This document shows, piece after piece, positions 8,656-19,170 of a stretch of DNA of 64,000 nucleotides; position 1 is the first letter of the stretch, and every line of letters starts with the position of its first letter. The stretch lies in NCBI RefSeq assembly GCF_000577615.1, contig NZ_CBXX010000003.1, positions 62,001-126,000 of the forward strand, written 5' to 3'. The DNA is from Herbaspirillum sp. RV1423 (GTDB taxonomy: Bacteria > Pseudomonadota > Gammaproteobacteria > Burkholderiales > Burkholderiaceae_D). The notes under the pieces were generated by a model. That model worked only from the letters and a program-made list of their open reading frames with translations, searched no databases and was not told the origin of the DNA. The position numbers and the translations under genes were made by a program.

Positions 8656-10075
8656 GGATCACCTCCCTCAGGCTTTTGTCGTTCATGGCTGTTGCTGTCG
8701 GCCCGACAACAACGGGCAACTCGGCGTCCTGAAACTCGAATGGCGCGGTTTCACGCTTCAATTTAAAGGCCCGGTCGGCCAGATACAACTTGTTGGCAAC
8801 ATGCAGGTCTTCCGGCACGCGCTGGCCGTTTGCCACATAGTAAAGGTTCAGTTTTTGCCGGATGACGACGTCCAATACGTTGCCGATGGTCGCCGCTTCG
8901 TCCAGCTTGGTGATGATGCATCCGGCCAGGCCTTCGCTGGAATAGGCGCTCACTACTTCGTTGAGCGTGCCGCCGGTCGCCGTTGCATTCAGGCACAGCA
9001 GGCGCTTGATGTCGGTGCCTGCACCCGACAGCATGGCGGCTTGTTCGGCTACCATCTGGTCGCGCTGGCCCATGCCGGCGGTATCGATCAGGACCGTATG
9101 TTTGCCCTGCAATTCGTCCAGCGCGATGCGCAGGTCGGCTTCATCCTTTACCGAGTGGACCATGACGCCGAGGATCTTGCCGTAAATGCGCAGTTGCTCG
9201 TAACCGCCGATACGGTAGCCGTCAGTGGTGATCAGCGCCAGCTTGCCTGGGCCGTGGCGCATCACGCAGCGCGCCGCCAGCTTGGCGGTGGTGGTGGTCT
9301 TGCCGACGCCTGTCGGACCGACCAGGGCGTACACGCCGCCCTCCTCCAGCAATTCGTTTTCATTGGCCATGGTCAACAGATTCTTGGCCAGCACCGATTT
9401 GACCCAGAACATCGCATCCTGCGATTTCGGATTTTGCGGCAGATTTTCGGTAATCAGGCGCGACAGGCTGGCGCTGAAACCGGCTGCCAGCATTTCACGC
9501 ATGATCGCGGCCTTGGCCGGCTCGCGCTTTTGCGTGCCCCCCCAGGAAATTTCCGCCAGTTGCGTTTCCAGCACGCCGCGCATGGAACGGATTTCGGTCA
9601 TGACGTCCGACAGGATTTCATCGTAATCCTTGCCGTCGAACTCTGCCATGACGCTTGACTGCTGCGGCCGCTGCGCAGTCGGCGAAGCAGCCTTCGGAAG
9701 GGCTTGCGCCGGTTCCTTGGCGCTGGCGCGAGCGGCGTTGCGGGTGCGCCAGACGCGAGCGTCGGCTTGTGCCGTATTGTGCTCGACGTGCGTGCCCGTA
9801 ACGGGAGCTTGCGGCTCGGGGCGCGTGCGCGGCACGGCGGACTGGAACTGCGGTGCAGGCTGGGCCGGAGACCTGCGCACGGCCTGACGCGGTATGGCGT
9901 CCCTGGCCATGGCGGGCACCACCAATGAAGACATGTCTTCATTGGCCATCGCCAGGATCTCCACGCCATCATCGATGTTCCGATTGGAGAGGATGACGGC
10001 ATCGGGACCAAGCGCTTCGCGCACTTGGCGCCATGCGTCTCGAGACGAACCTGCAATAAATTTTTTAACGTTCAT
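8648..10075 (-). CDS. flhF: Flagellar SRP-like GTPase FlhF
   Basis: GTPase of the SRP54/FtsY family that controls where flagella are placed. It has 475 residues: a conserved N-terminal B domain (MNVKKFIAGSSRDAWRQVRE), a Pro/Ala/Gln-rich linker (about residues 60-145), then the NG domain with G1 LVGPTGVGKTTTTAK (about residue 252), G3 DTAGMGQRD and G4 TKLDEA. Its ATG overlaps the flhA stop as ATGA, and its end overlaps flhG. Confidence 0.95.
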   Translation of the reverse strand: MNVKKFIAGSSRDAWRQVREALGPDAVILSNRNIDDGVEILAMANEDMSSLVVPAMARDAIPRQAVRRSPAQPAPQFQSAVPRTRPEPQAPVTGTHVEHNTAQADARVWRTRNAARASAKEPAQALPKAASPTAQRPQQSSVMAEFDGKDYDEILSDVMTEIRSMRGVLETQLAEISWGGTQKREPAKAAIMREMLAAGFSASLSRLITENLPQNPKSQDAMFWVKSVLAKNLLTMANENELLEEGGVYALVGPTGVGKTTTTAKLAARCVMRHGPGKLALITTDGYRIGGYEQLRIYGKILGVMVHSVKDEADLRIALDELQGKHTVLIDTAGMGQRDQMVAEQAAMLSGAGTDIKRLLCLNATATGGTLNEVVSAYSSEGLAGCIITKLDEAATIGNVLDVVIRQKLNLYYVANGQRVPEDLHVANKLYLADRAFKLKRETAPFEFQDAELPVVVGPTATAMNDKSLREVILG

Positions 10076-12168
10076 GCTTGCCCTCCAACTAGGCTGGTAA
10101 CTTTAATCGTTTTCGAATCAGGAACTTCAGCGTGCGAAAGCACCCGGAGTTGCGGCATTGCGCGTCGCAAGAAGCGCGCCAGCAATGCCCGCAACGGTCC
10201 CGGGACCAACAATACCGGGGTCAGACCCAACTGCTCTTGATGACGTGCTGCGTTTTCTGTCTGGGTAATCAGCGTATCGGCCAGGCCCGGCTCGATGCCG
10301 CCGCCCTCCGGACCGCTGGCCTGCAGCGCCTGCATCAGCAGACGCTCGAGTTTGTTGTCCAGCGTCATGACCGACAGCTCGCTCTCGGTCGGGAAAATCT
10401 GCTGCACGATCGCCCGGCCCAATGCAATGCGCACGAGGGAGGTGAGCTCGTTCGCCTCTTGCACGCGCGGCGCGTATTCCGCCAAGGTTTCGATGATAGT
10501 CCGCATATCGCGGATATGCACGCCTTCGATCAGCAGGTTTTGCAACACTTTCTGGACCGTACCCAGCGGCAACAACTTCGGCACCAGATCTTCGATGAGC
10601 TTCGGCGCATCCTTGCCCACATGATCAAGTAATTGCTGCACTTCTTGGCGGCCCAGCAATTCGGCGGCATGCAGGGTGATCAAATGATTCAGGTGGGTAG
10701 CGATGACGGTGCCCGTGTCGACCACCGTATAACCCATGGTTTGCGCCATTTCGCGCATGTTGCTTTCGATCCAGACCGCCGGCAGGCCGAAGGCAGGATC
10801 GCTGGTCATCAGACCCGGCAGCGGACCGGTGACCATGCCCGGATTGATCGCCAGGAATTGCCCGAAGTTGGCCTCGCCCTTGCCGATTTCCACACCCTTC
10901 AGGGCAATGCGATAAGCCGACGGCTTCAACTCCAGATTGTCGCGGATGTGCACCGGCGGCGACAGGAAGCCGACTTCCTGCGCAAACTTCTTGCGAATGC
11001 CCTTGATCCGGCGCAGCAGCTCGCCGCCCTGCCCCTTGTCGACCAGCGGAATCAGGCGATAGCCGACTTCCAGGCCGAGCGTATCGACAGGTTGAATGTC
11101 TTGCCACGTAGCTTCTTCCACTTCCTGGGAGGCCGCCGCCGGTGCCGGCTGTTCGGCGACACTGACTGCTTTCGCGATGCGCTGGGTGACGGCGTAACCG
11201 GCACCGCCGAGCATTGCCGCCAGCAGGATAAAGGCGATGTGCGGCATGCCCGGGATCAGGCCCATGCCGCCGATGATGATTGCGGTCAGATAGAGGACTT
11301 CCGGCTTGGCGAACAACTGGGTGATCAACTGGCCGCCGACATCCTGGTCGTTGGCCACGCGCGACACGACCACGCCGGCTGCGGTCGAAATGATCAGGGA
11401 AGGAATCTGCGCCACCAGTCCGTCGCCAATAGCCAGCAAAGTGTAGTTCTTCAGCGCCATGTCGAAGGCAAGATCATGCTGGACCATGCCGACCACCAGG
11501 CCGCCGACGATATTGACCACCGTCACGATAATGCCGGCCACGGCGTCGCCGCGCACGTATTTGCTGGCACCGTCCATGGCGCCGTAGAACTCGGCTTCCT
11601 GCGCTACTTCCTTGCGGCGCGCACGCGCTTCCGGCTCGCCGATCATGCCGGCGTTCAGGTCGGCGTCGATCGCCATCTGTTTGCCTGGCATCGCGTCCAG
11701 GGTAAAGCGCGCGCCCACTTCGGCGATACGGCCGGCACCTTTGGTGACGACGGTGAAATTGATGATCGTCAGGATGATGAAGACTACGATACCGACCGTG
11801 TAATTGCCGCCGATCAGGAAGTGGCCGAAAGCCTCGATCACCTTGCCGGCGGCGTCGGGACCGGTATGCCCTTCGGTCAGCACGACGCGAGTGGAGGCAA
11901 CGTTGAGCGACAGGCGCAGCATGGTGCTCACCAGCAGCACGGCGGGGAAAGCGACGAAATCGAGCGGCTTGACCGTGTATAAGGCGGTCAGCAAGACGAT
12001 CACCGACAACGAAATGTTGAAGCTGAACAGGATGTCCAGTGCAAACGCGGGCAACGGCAACACCATCATCGCCAGCATCATGACGATGAGGACAGGCGCA
12101 GCCAGCGCCTTCGTATGCTTTATCGGCACCCAGGCCGGCAATTTCATGCTATTGATGTTGAGATTCAT
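10072..12168 (-). CDS. flhA: Flagellar type III export gate protein FlhA
   Basis: Large membrane subunit of the flagellar export gate, coupling proton flow to substrate export. It has 698 residues. The N-terminal half has about eight membrane helices (to about residue 330), with the FHIPEP signature region at RLSLNVASTRVVLTEGHTG. The C-terminal half (about residues 350-698) is the cytoplasmic docking platform for chaperone-substrate complexes. Start and stop overlap the neighbours as ATGA at both ends (flhB upstream, flhF downstream). Confidence 0.96.
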   Translation of the reverse strand: MNLNINSMKLPAWVPIKHTKALAAPVLIVMMLAMMVLPLPAFALDILFSFNISLSVIVLLTALYTVKPLDFVAFPAVLLVSTMLRLSLNVASTRVVLTEGHTGPDAAGKVIEAFGHFLIGGNYTVGIVVFIILTIINFTVVTKGAGRIAEVGARFTLDAMPGKQMAIDADLNAGMIGEPEARARRKEVAQEAEFYGAMDGASKYVRGDAVAGIIVTVVNIVGGLVVGMVQHDLAFDMALKNYTLLAIGDGLVAQIPSLIISTAAGVVVSRVANDQDVGGQLITQLFAKPEVLYLTAIIIGGMGLIPGMPHIAFILLAAMLGGAGYAVTQRIAKAVSVAEQPAPAAASQEVEEATWQDIQPVDTLGLEVGYRLIPLVDKGQGGELLRRIKGIRKKFAQEVGFLSPPVHIRDNLELKPSAYRIALKGVEIGKGEANFGQFLAINPGMVTGPLPGLMTSDPAFGLPAVWIESNMREMAQTMGYTVVDTGTVIATHLNHLITLHAAELLGRQEVQQLLDHVGKDAPKLIEDLVPKLLPLGTVQKVLQNLLIEGVHIRDMRTIIETLAEYAPRVQEANELTSLVRIALGRAIVQQIFPTESELSVMTLDNKLERLLMQALQASGPEGGGIEPGLADTLITQTENAARHQEQLGLTPVLLVPGPLRALLARFLRRAMPQLRVLSHAEVPDSKTIKVTSLVGGQA

Positions 12169-13346
12169 CGAGCAGCCCTGGCTTGTGCGGCTGCCATGGC
12201 GGCCTTGCGTTTATAAAGCGGATCATCGAGTTCTTTCGGCACATCCAGGTCGCTCGGTTCGTCAGGACGGGCTCCGCCGCCGGCGTTGTAGGTGCGTAAC
12301 TGGAAGATGTAGGCCAGCACTTCGGCCACTGCGGTATAAAGCTGTTCCGGAATTTCGTCGCCGATCTCGGTGTGGTAATGCAAAGCGCGCGCCAGCGGCG
12401 GCGCCTCCAGGATGGGCACGTTGTTTTCGCGCGCGATCTCGCGGATTTTTGCCGCCACCGCTTCCGTTCCCTTGGCCACCACCTGCGGCGCCGACATGCC
12501 TTTTTCGCTGTATTTCAGCGCCACGGCAAAGTGGGTCGGGTTGGTCACCACCACATCTGCTGTCGGCACCGCCGACATCATGCGACGGCGTGCAGCAGCG
12601 CGCTGCAAGGCGCGAATCTTGCCCTTGATGAGCGGATCGCCATCGGATTCCTTGTGTTCTTGCTTGACTTCCTGGCGCGTCATCTTCAGCTTGCGGCTGT
12701 AATTCCACAATTGGTAAGGGACGTCGATGGCGGCAATCACGATCAGCGCGCACACCATCATGATGAAACTGGTCCACAGCAAAGTCGGCATGTGGCTGCT
12801 GGAGGTCCTGAGCGGCTCGACGCTCAGGTTCAGCACCGCGTCGATATGGCTGCTCATAGCAAACCAGGCAACTGCCCCGACCAGCACCGTCTTCAGAATG
12901 CCCTTGACCAACTCGACCAACGAGTTGAGCGAGAACAGGTTCATGACGCCCTTGATGGGATTGAGGCGTTCAAATTTCGGCTCCAGCGAACTGCCGTTAA
13001 ACAGCCAGCCGCCCAGAATCAGCGGCGACGCCACCGCGGCCAGGGTCATCATGAACGCAATCGGGATGCAAGCGACGGCGACTTCCATGAAGTGGCCGCT
13101 CAGACGGTCGAACAACAATGCGGGGTCAAACGCCATTTCCCGCTCGAAAGTCATGGTCGAGACCATGAGGCGGTTCAGGCTGGTCACCAAGGGGCCGGTG
13201 AACATCCACAGGGTGCTGCCGCCGATCAGCAACATGACGCACGTAGCCATCTCGCGTGAACGCGGCACGTCGCCTTGCTCACGGGCTTTTTCAATGCGTT
13301 TCCCCGTGGGCTGTTCGGTCCGTTCTTGATCGCTGTCTTCGGCCAC
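12165..13346 (-). CDS. flhB: Flagellar export switch protein FlhB
   Basis: Export-gate protein that switches substrate class from hook to filament. It has 393 residues starting with GTG at 13344-13346. The N-terminus AEDSDQERTEQPTGKRIEKA is typical. Four membrane segments lie between about residues 30 and 215. The C-terminal cytoplasmic domain has the self-cleavage site NPTH in VVTNPTHFAVALKY (about residue 270). The tail GGARPDEPSDLDVPKELD is poorly conserved. It is the first gene of the flhB-A-F-G-fliA-motC-motD operon. Confidence 0.96.
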   Translation of the reverse strand: MAEDSDQERTEQPTGKRIEKAREQGDVPRSREMATCVMLLIGGSTLWMFTGPLVTSLNRLMVSTMTFEREMAFDPALLFDRLSGHFMEVAVACIPIAFMMTLAAVASPLILGGWLFNGSSLEPKFERLNPIKGVMNLFSLNSLVELVKGILKTVLVGAVAWFAMSSHIDAVLNLSVEPLRTSSSHMPTLLWTSFIMMVCALIVIAAIDVPYQLWNYSRKLKMTRQEVKQEHKESDGDPLIKGKIRALQRAAARRRMMSAVPTADVVVTNPTHFAVALKYSEKGMSAPQVVAKGTEAVAAKIREIARENNVPILEAPPLARALHYHTEIGDEIPEQLYTAVAEVLAYIFQLRTYNAGGGARPDEPSDLDVPKELDDPLYKRKAAMAAAQARAAR

Positions 13347-13604
13347 TGCCGTTCCCCTGTATTGCTTCTTTCCGCTTTTGAAGACGGAATTTTGAGACTA
13401 TCAGGCAGAATTATTGGCGAGATACCCCTCGAATCATCGTGGGAATAAGGGGCGAAACGCCCCGTATTTCGGAGCAGGGGAAGTGCGTCATATCTGCCTT
13501 CAGCGCGCGAAGACAGATGGGACGGCGATGCTGGCCAGGGTTAAAGTGTCGTCAGAAACGAAATTTAACCGGGCCGGATGAAGAAATGATTACCTTTACA
13601 ACAA

Positions 13605-14255
13605 CTAAAAACCGAGACTCTCGAGCAAATCGTCCACCTGGCTTTGATTGGCGATGACGTTGTTGCCGGTGGGATTGATCTGCGGACCGTTCAGAAGACC
13701 GGAATCCTCGCGTTTGGCTTCAGGCGGGGAATAGTCCACCAACAACTGCACCAGTTGGCTCTCGATATCGTGCGCCAGTTCGGTCACGCGCTTGATCACC
13801 TGGCCGGTCAGGTCCTGGAAGTCTTGCGCCATCATGATGTCCAGCAGTTGCTGCTTGGTCAGGCTGACGTTTTCGCGGGTCGTGCCCAGGTAAGCCAAGG
13901 TTTTTTCGGCCATGGCGCGGTAGTCGCTCTCGGAAAACGCCGCCTCTGTGACCGTCCTCCATTCAACGGCCAGCGTGCCGGCGCCGTCGCTGATGGCGTC
14001 CTGCATCGGACCGGCAGTCTCGGTGGCGTTCAGCACGCGCTGCGCGGCCTTTTCGGTCATCATGGCCACGTATTCCAGACGATCACGTGCATCAGGCATG
14101 TCGCTGGCGGCTTTTTCCAGCAAACGGTCAAAACCGAGCCCACGCAGGTTGTCATGCAAGCTGCGCGTCATGTGGCCTATGCGGGTAAGAAACTGATCCT
14201 GCTGATCCGCCCCTTGCGTCCCCTGCGATGCCGTATCCACGTCAGCCTCCGACAT
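13605..14255 (-). CDS. cheZ: Chemotaxis protein CheZ (CheY-P phosphatase)
   Basis: Dephosphorylates CheY-P and so terminates the motor-switching signal. The frame is open further upstream inside cheY, but ATG at 14253-14255 gives [11 protein letters not shown], 216 residues and a 14-nt overlap with cheY, the usual linkage. The catalytic motif is [16 protein letters not shown] (about residues 140-155), with the conserved Asp and Gln. The C-terminal CheY-binding helix is [12 protein letters not shown]. Confidence 0.94.
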   Translation of the reverse strand: MSEADVDTASQGTQGADQQDQFLTRIGHMTRSLHDNLRGLGFDRLLEKAASDMPDARDRLEYVAMMTEKAAQRVLNATETAGPMQDAISDGAGTLAVEWRTVTEAAFSESDYRAMAEKTLAYLGTTRENVSLTKQQLLDIMMAQDFQDLTGQVIKRVTELAHDIESQLVQLLVDYSPPEAKREDSGLLNGPQINPTGNNVIANQSQVDDLLESLGF

Positions 14256-14637
14256 CCAGTTTCTCGAAGATCTTGCCAAGTTTTTCGTCCAGCGTCGCTG
14301 CGGTAAACGGCTTGACCACATAACCGTTGGCGCCGGCTTGCGCTGCGGCGACGATGTTTTCCTTCTTCGCTTCGGCAGTCACCATCAGGACCGGCAACTT
14401 CGACAGCGCCGGATCCTTACGGATTTCCTGCAGCATGGTCAAGCCGTCCATATTGGGCATGTTCCAGTCGGAAACCACGAAATCGAACTGATCACTCCGC
14501 AACTTTTGCAGCGCCTGCACGCCGTCTTCAGCTTCATCCACATTGGTGTATCCCAACTCTTTGAGCAGGTTGCGGACGATGCGGCGCATCGTGGAGAAAT
14601 CGTCTACGACGAGAAACTTGGTATTTGGGCCTGCCAT
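14242..14637 (-). CDS. cheY: Chemotaxis response regulator CheY
   Basis: Single-domain response regulator that binds FliM when phosphorylated by CheA. It has 131 residues. It shows the acidic pocket ([12 protein letters not shown]), phospho-acceptor Asp in [14 protein letters not shown], switch Thr in [11 protein letters not shown], and Lys in [10 protein letters not shown]. It lies 120 nt downstream of cheB and overlaps cheZ. CheA and CheW are not in this window. Confidence 0.97.
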   Translation of the reverse strand: MAGPNTKFLVVDDFSTMRRIVRNLLKELGYTNVDEAEDGVQALQKLRSDQFDFVVSDWNMPNMDGLTMLQEIRKDPALSKLPVLMVTAEAKKENIVAAAQAGANGYVVKPFTAATLDEKLGKIFEKLDVGG

Positions 14638-14757
14638 GACTATTACTCCATTGATTCAAAACAATTGTTGACGATAACGACACCAATACAGCAAAACTTG
14701 AGGCCCCGCCTGGTATTGACCAGACAAATTCTTGCAATTGGCTGCATGGTACGCGAA

Positions 14758-15837
14758 CTACACCCGTAATGCACGACTGCCGTGTTCGGTCAGATAACTT
14801 AATACGCGGCCGGGCATGGCCTGCAGGGCGACAACCTCGTTCGAGGCGCCGACCGCGATCGCTTCGCGCGGCATGCCGAACACCACGCACGACGCTTCGT
14901 CCTGAGCAAAATTATAGGCCCCGGCATTCTTCATTTCCAGCATGCCTTGCGCGCCGTCCTTGCCCATGCCGGTCAAAATCACACCGACCGCATTCTTGCC
15001 GGCGCAAACCGCAGCGGAATTGAACAGCACATCGACCGACGGACGATGGCGATTGACCGGCGGCCCCTGGTCGAGCTGGGTCATGTAATTGGCCCCGCTG
15101 CGCACCAGCTTGAGGTGCGAATGCCCTGGAGCAATATAAGCGTGGCCAGGCAAAACACGCTCGTTGCCGGCGGCTTCCTTGACGGAAATCTTGCACAAGT
15201 TGTCGAGACGCTGCGCGAATGAACGCGTAAATCCTTCCGGCATGTGCTGGGTGATCAGGATGCCTGGACAATCGGATGGCATCCTGATCAGGAACTCCTT
15301 GATGGCTTCGGTGCCGCCGGTCGAGGCGCCGATGATGATCAGCTTCTCGCTGGAGAGCAACGGATTACGCATTTGCGGCAATGACTCTCCACCCGCCGAC
15401 TTGGGCGCATCCGGATTCGGAACCGAGCGCGGACGGATGCTGGCCTTGGACGCCGCGCGGATTTTGTCGGCGATCATGTCGGTGTATTCCTGCATGCCGC
15501 TCTGGATCGAAATCTTCGGTTTCGTAACGAAATCGACGGCGCCCAGCTCCAGCGCGCGCAAGGTGATTTCGGAACCGCGCTCGGTCAGCGAGGACACCAT
15601 CACCACCGGCATCGGACGCAGGCGCATCAGCTTTTCCAGGAAATCAAGGCCGTCCATGCGCGGCATTTCAACGTCCAGCGTGAGGACGTCCGGGTTGGTC
15701 TGCTTGATCAGATCGCGCGCAATAATGGGATCGGGGGCGACGCCCACAACTTCCATGTCGGGTTGGCTGCCGATGATCTCCTTCATGACGCTGCGGATCA
15801 ATGCCGAGTCGTCGACGATCAATACTTTGATTTTCAT
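14758..15837 (-). CDS. cheB: Chemotaxis methylesterase/deamidase CheB
   Basis: Removes methyl groups from chemoreceptors during adaptation. An open frame extends 18 nt further, but ATG at 15835-15837 gives the family start [16 protein letters not shown] and 359 residues. The receiver domain carries phospho-Asp in [14 protein letters not shown]. The C-terminal esterase has the catalytic Ser in [12 protein letters not shown] (about residue 170), His in [15 protein letters not shown] and Asp in [12 protein letters not shown]. Downstream of cheD in the cheRDBYZ operon. Confidence 0.96.
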   Translation of the reverse strand: MKIKVLIVDDSALIRSVMKEIIGSQPDMEVVGVAPDPIIARDLIKQTNPDVLTLDVEMPRMDGLDFLEKLMRLRPMPVVMVSSLTERGSEITLRALELGAVDFVTKPKISIQSGMQEYTDMIADKIRAASKASIRPRSVPNPDAPKSAGGESLPQMRNPLLSSEKLIIIGASTGGTEAIKEFLIRMPSDCPGILITQHMPEGFTRSFAQRLDNLCKISVKEAAGNERVLPGHAYIAPGHSHLKLVRSGANYMTQLDQGPPVNRHRPSVDVLFNSAAVCAGKNAVGVILTGMGKDGAQGMLEMKNAGAYNFAQDEASCVVFGMPREAIAVGASNEVVALQAMPGRVLSYLTEHGSRALRV

Positions 15838-15918
15838 ACGATGAGTACTTTCCAAAAACTCGCCTCCGAAACATCGTCCAGAGGCTGATAAAACCCTTCT
15901 CCCTCGGCGATCCCGACT

Positions 15919-16521
15919 TTAAAACAAGTCGACCTCGCCGCCCACTGGCTTGGTGACCAGCCTGCTGGCGTAATCCTGCTCGCGGTTGACCAGCGTATTG
16001 TTGTGCAACTGTTTGAGCTTCTTCACCAGCACCTTGCCGGTGCGGGGAAAGAAATATACCTTGCGCGGCCAGATGTCGTTGAGATCTTCCGCAACCACAC
16101 GGATATTTTCCGCTTTCAGGTAGTCCCTGACAAACTGGGCATTGCGTTCACCCACGTTGATGGCGATGAAACCGCGCAATACGTTGCCGCCGCCGAACAC
16201 CTTGGCTTCGAGATTTTCGCGCCTGGCGCCCGCCTTGAGCAAGTCGTTGATCAGAATTTCCATCGCATAGGTGCCGTAGCGCATCGAGGCGGAAATCGGA
16301 CTGTCGCCGTCGCCGCTGTCGGGCAGCATGAAATGGTTCATGCCGCCGATGCCGGTGACGCGATCGCGGATACATGCCGACACGCAGGAGCCGAGCACAG
16401 TGACGATCATCATGTCCTTGTGCGTGAAATAGTATTCGCCCGGCAATATCTTCGCCGCATCGCAATCGAAGGTGCGGTCGTAATAGACATTGGAAGCGAA
16501 TTGATCCTGGCCTTGACTCAT
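15919..16521 (-). CDS. cheD: Chemoreceptor glutamine deamidase CheD
   Basis: Deamidates receptor glutamines, creating methylation sites. It has 200 residues. The catalytic Cys and His are in [20 protein letters not shown] and NHFMLPDSG (about residues 44-70). The conserved core continues with [15 protein letters not shown] and [11 protein letters not shown]. The start at ATG 16519-16521 is 3 nt after the cheR stop, so the pair is coupled. Confidence 0.95.
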   Translation of the reverse strand: MSQGQDQFASNVYYDRTFDCDAAKILPGEYYFTHKDMMIVTVLGSCVSACIRDRVTGIGGMNHFMLPDSGDGDSPISASMRYGTYAMEILINDLLKAGARRENLEAKVFGGGNVLRGFIAINVGERNAQFVRDYLKAENIRVVAEDLNDIWPRKVYFFPRTGKVLVKKLKQLHNNTLVNREQDYASRLVTKPVGGEVDLF

Positions 16522-16524
16522 CGC

Positions 16525-17391
16525 TTATTTCCCCGCCTTGCGTTGCGACGCCGCCTGCAGCTCGTAGACAGTCTTGCCCTTGAGCTTGAGTGCATCGGAC
16601 ACGTACAAAAAATTCTCCGAATGGCCGGCAAACAACAGGGCGTGCGGCTTCATGAGCGGCACAAAGCGGGACAAAATCTTGCTCTGCGTCGGTTTGTCGA
16701 AATAAATCATGACGTTGCGACAGAAGATCACATCGAACGGCCCGGTCACCGGCCAACTGTCGGCCAGCAGGTTCAACTGCTTGAACGTGATCATCTTGCG
16801 CAGCTCCGGACGCACCCGGACGTAGCCTTCCTGGTTGCCCTTGCCGCGCAGGAAGAATTTCTTGGTGCGTTCGGGAGACAGTTTTTCGATACGCTCGATC
16901 GGATAAACACCGTTGGCGCCGGTGGCCAGCACGTTGGTATCGATATCGGTCGCGATGATCTGCGCCGGCGGCGTCAGGCTGCCGTAGGCTTCGCACAGCG
17001 TCATGGCGATCGTGTAGGGTTCTTCTCCGGTCGAGGCTGCAGAACACCAGACCGTGACCGGCTCTTTCAGCGTCTTGACGAAATCGGCCAGGATGGGGAA
17101 GTGGTGCGACTCGCGAAAAAAGGATGTCAGATTGGTGGTCAGCGCATTGGTGAATGCCTCCCATTCGTCGGTATCGCCGCTGCGTTCCAGCATGTCGAGA
17201 TACTGCACGAACGAGCCGATGCCGATCGCGCGCAGACGCCGCGCCAGGCGACTGTAGACCATTTCCTGCTTGCTTTCGGCCAGCGCAATGCCGGCTCGCT
17301 TGTAAATAAGATCTCGCACCCGGTCAAAATCGCGATTGGTGAAATCGAACTCTTTGACAGAATCAAGCTTATTCTGTGGCGCAGGTTTCAA
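16525..17391 (-). CDS. cheR: Chemoreceptor methyltransferase CheR
   Basis: SAM-dependent glutamate methyltransferase acting on chemoreceptors. It has 288 residues starting from TTG (17389-17391), preceded by AAAGGA with 8-nt spacing. The N-terminal helical domain (YKRAGIALAESKQEMVYSRL) contacts the receptor. SAM-binding and catalytic motifs are NLTSFFRESHHF, CSAASTGEEPYTIAM and FCRNVMIYFD. The beta-subdomain that binds receptor tails is present, and the chemoreceptor at 50.5-52.2 kb ends in such a tail. First gene of cheRDBYZ. Confidence 0.95.
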   Translation of the reverse strand: MKPAPQNKLDSVKEFDFTNRDFDRVRDLIYKRAGIALAESKQEMVYSRLARRLRAIGIGSFVQYLDMLERSGDTDEWEAFTNALTTNLTSFFRESHHFPILADFVKTLKEPVTVWCSAASTGEEPYTIAMTLCEAYGSLTPPAQIIATDIDTNVLATGANGVYPIERIEKLSPERTKKFFLRGKGNQEGYVRVRPELRKMITFKQLNLLADSWPVTGPFDVIFCRNVMIYFDKPTQSKILSRFVPLMKPHALLFAGHSENFLYVSDALKLKGKTVYELQAASQRKAGK

Positions 17392-17487
17392 GTTGTTGTT
17401 CCTTTTCTGTTCCGGGCTATCAGGTTCCCGGACAGGAGCCTCCCGTTGTCGAATAGTCTATCAACCTGCCCTGCCTGGTCAAGCTGT

Positions 17488-19170
17488 TCAAGCCGAGATC
17501 TGGCGGACCAATCCCTTGCTGTTCTCCGTCTTGACTGTTTGCCTGGACTGCTTGGCCGACGCCGGAGCATGGACGGCGCCGGCAGGAACCGGCGCGACAT
17601 CCTGCACCTGGCTGGAGCGGTAGCCGATGCGGAAGCCTCCCCAATGCTTGCCGTTGACATAAATCGGCGCCGAAAGATCGTGCATGACTTCGCCGGTATC
17701 GCGCTTATAAGTCTGCAATAGGAATGGTTTTGTATTCGCCCCGCAACGCTTTCCGGTTCGGTCGCTGAAAATGCGCTTGGTGCGATTGTTGACCAGGTCG
17801 GTATCGTAATCGCCGGTCAGCGGCTTGGAGAATTTCTTGTTATGCGTCGGAAAGTAGCCATTATTGTCCACTGCGCCCGCATATGCCAGTTGCGGCATGG
17901 CGTCCAGGATGGCTTCTTGCACTTCCGGCAACACGCGATCGGTGAAAGCATCGAACTGCGTCGTGTGCTTGGGTGGATTGGTGTTGGGAACAGGTTTGTA
18001 AGTGCGATCGAACAACGCCGCTTCGCCGATCCGCCCCGCTGCGATTGCTTCCTCGAACAGTTTGCCGATGCGCCTGGCTGCGGCGGTCGCCACTTTCTGG
18101 ATGTCGTCATGCTGGGTCTTGGCGTTGCTTTCCGCGATCGCGTCATAGACCAGTTCGGCGCGCTCCGACAAGGCCATTGCCGACGCAGCCACGCGCGGCA
18201 ATTCGATATCGGTCGCCAGCATGCCGTCGCGGATTTTCAGGATGGCTTCTGCAATCCGGTGCGTGGTCTCGACATGCTCGCGCGAAGCGCGGGCGATCTG
18301 CTGGATTTCCTCTTCCGATATTCCGGCGGAACGTTCGATGTTGCCAAGGAAACCATGCACCCGTTCGACGTTCTGCGACGCTTCCATGACCTTGCTGCTC
18401 AGGGCCTGCATGCCGCCGGCGGCACGCTCGGCCTCTTCGGTGATGGACCGCACCATGGCGCCGATGTCGTCGGTGGCCTCCTTGGTGCGCTGCGCCAGTT
18501 GCCTCACCTCGCCCGCCACCACGGCAAAGCCACGACCATGCTCGCCGGCGCGTGCCGCTTCGATCGCGGCGTTCAAGGCCAGCAGATTGGTACGCGCGGC
18601 GATCTCGCTGATGACTTCGGTAATGCCGTGGATGCGTTTGGATTTTTCCTGCAATGCGGACATCATGGCCGAGGCATTCTGCGCATCGTTACGCGCCTTG
18701 CCGATCTGTTCCAGCCCAAGGTCAACTTCCGCGCGACCAGCCACACTTTCAGCGCGCACATCGGCCGCGACCTTGGACGCGCGTTCGGCGTTGGCGGCAA
18801 TCTGCTCCGTCGTGGTGGCATTCTGCTCCGAGCCGGCGACAATACCGTTGGCAGCCTGCACGTCCTGGGCGATCTTGTTCTTGATGGAGTCGACGAAGTA
18901 GGAAGTCTCCGCAGCACCGATCATGATGTGATCGATTTCGCTGCCGATCTTGTCGACGAAGGTTGCGCCTTGATCCGTCCGGCCTCTGGTCGCAAGGCGC
19001 GACAGAATGACCGCAACAGCCGTCGCCGATACCGCCAGCCAGACCGGAGGAAACGGCGCGGCAAACGCACCGAGCCCCGCAAAAATTCCGCCGCCGACAG
19101 CGACCGGAATGATGATCAGGACCAGCGCGTCAAGCGCGCTGGACAGCGCCTTGCTTTTCCTCTCGAACAT
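17488..19170 (-). CDS. Methyl-accepting chemotaxis protein with C-terminal sensor
   Basis: Chemoreceptor of 560 residues. Two membrane helices near the N-terminus (about residues 13-35 and 42-60) enclose almost no periplasmic loop, and there is no HAMP domain. The signalling hairpin tip ([20 protein letters not shown], then [15 protein letters not shown]) is at about residues 195-230. A Cache-like region follows at about residues 340-515 ([44 protein letters not shown]). The sensor is therefore cytoplasmic and downstream of the signalling domain, the reverse of Tar/Tsr. The ligand is unknown. The gene ends 96 nt before cheR, so it may share the chemotaxis transcript. Confidence 0.9.
   Translation of the reverse strand: MFERKSKALSSALDALVLIIIPVAVGGGIFAGLGAFAAPFPPVWLAVSATAVAVILSRLATRGRTDQGATFVDKIGSEIDHIMIGAAETSYFVDSIKNKIAQDVQAANGIVAGSEQNATTTEQIAANAERASKVAADVRAESVAGRAEVDLGLEQIGKARNDAQNASAMMSALQEKSKRIHGITEVISEIAARTNLLALNAAIEAARAGEHGRGFAVVAGEVRQLAQRTKEATDDIGAMVRSITEEAERAAGGMQALSSKVMEASQNVERVHGFLGNIERSAGISEEEIQQIARASREHVETTHRIAEAILKIRDGMLATDIELPRVAASAMALSERAELVYDAIAESNAKTQHDDIQKVATAAARRIGKLFEEAIAAGRIGEAALFDRTYKPVPNTNPPKHTTQFDAFTDRVLPEVQEAILDAMPQLAYAGAVDNNGYFPTHNKKFSKPLTGDYDTDLVNNRTKRIFSDRTGKRCGANTKPFLLQTYKRDTGEVMHDLSAPIYVNGKHWGGFRIGYRSSQVQDVAPVPAGAVHAPASAKQSRQTVKTENSKGLVRQISA

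Noticed and set aside
10633-11982. Plus-strand open frame of 449 codons opposite flhA
   Set aside because: Shadow of flhA, with no recognisable domain.
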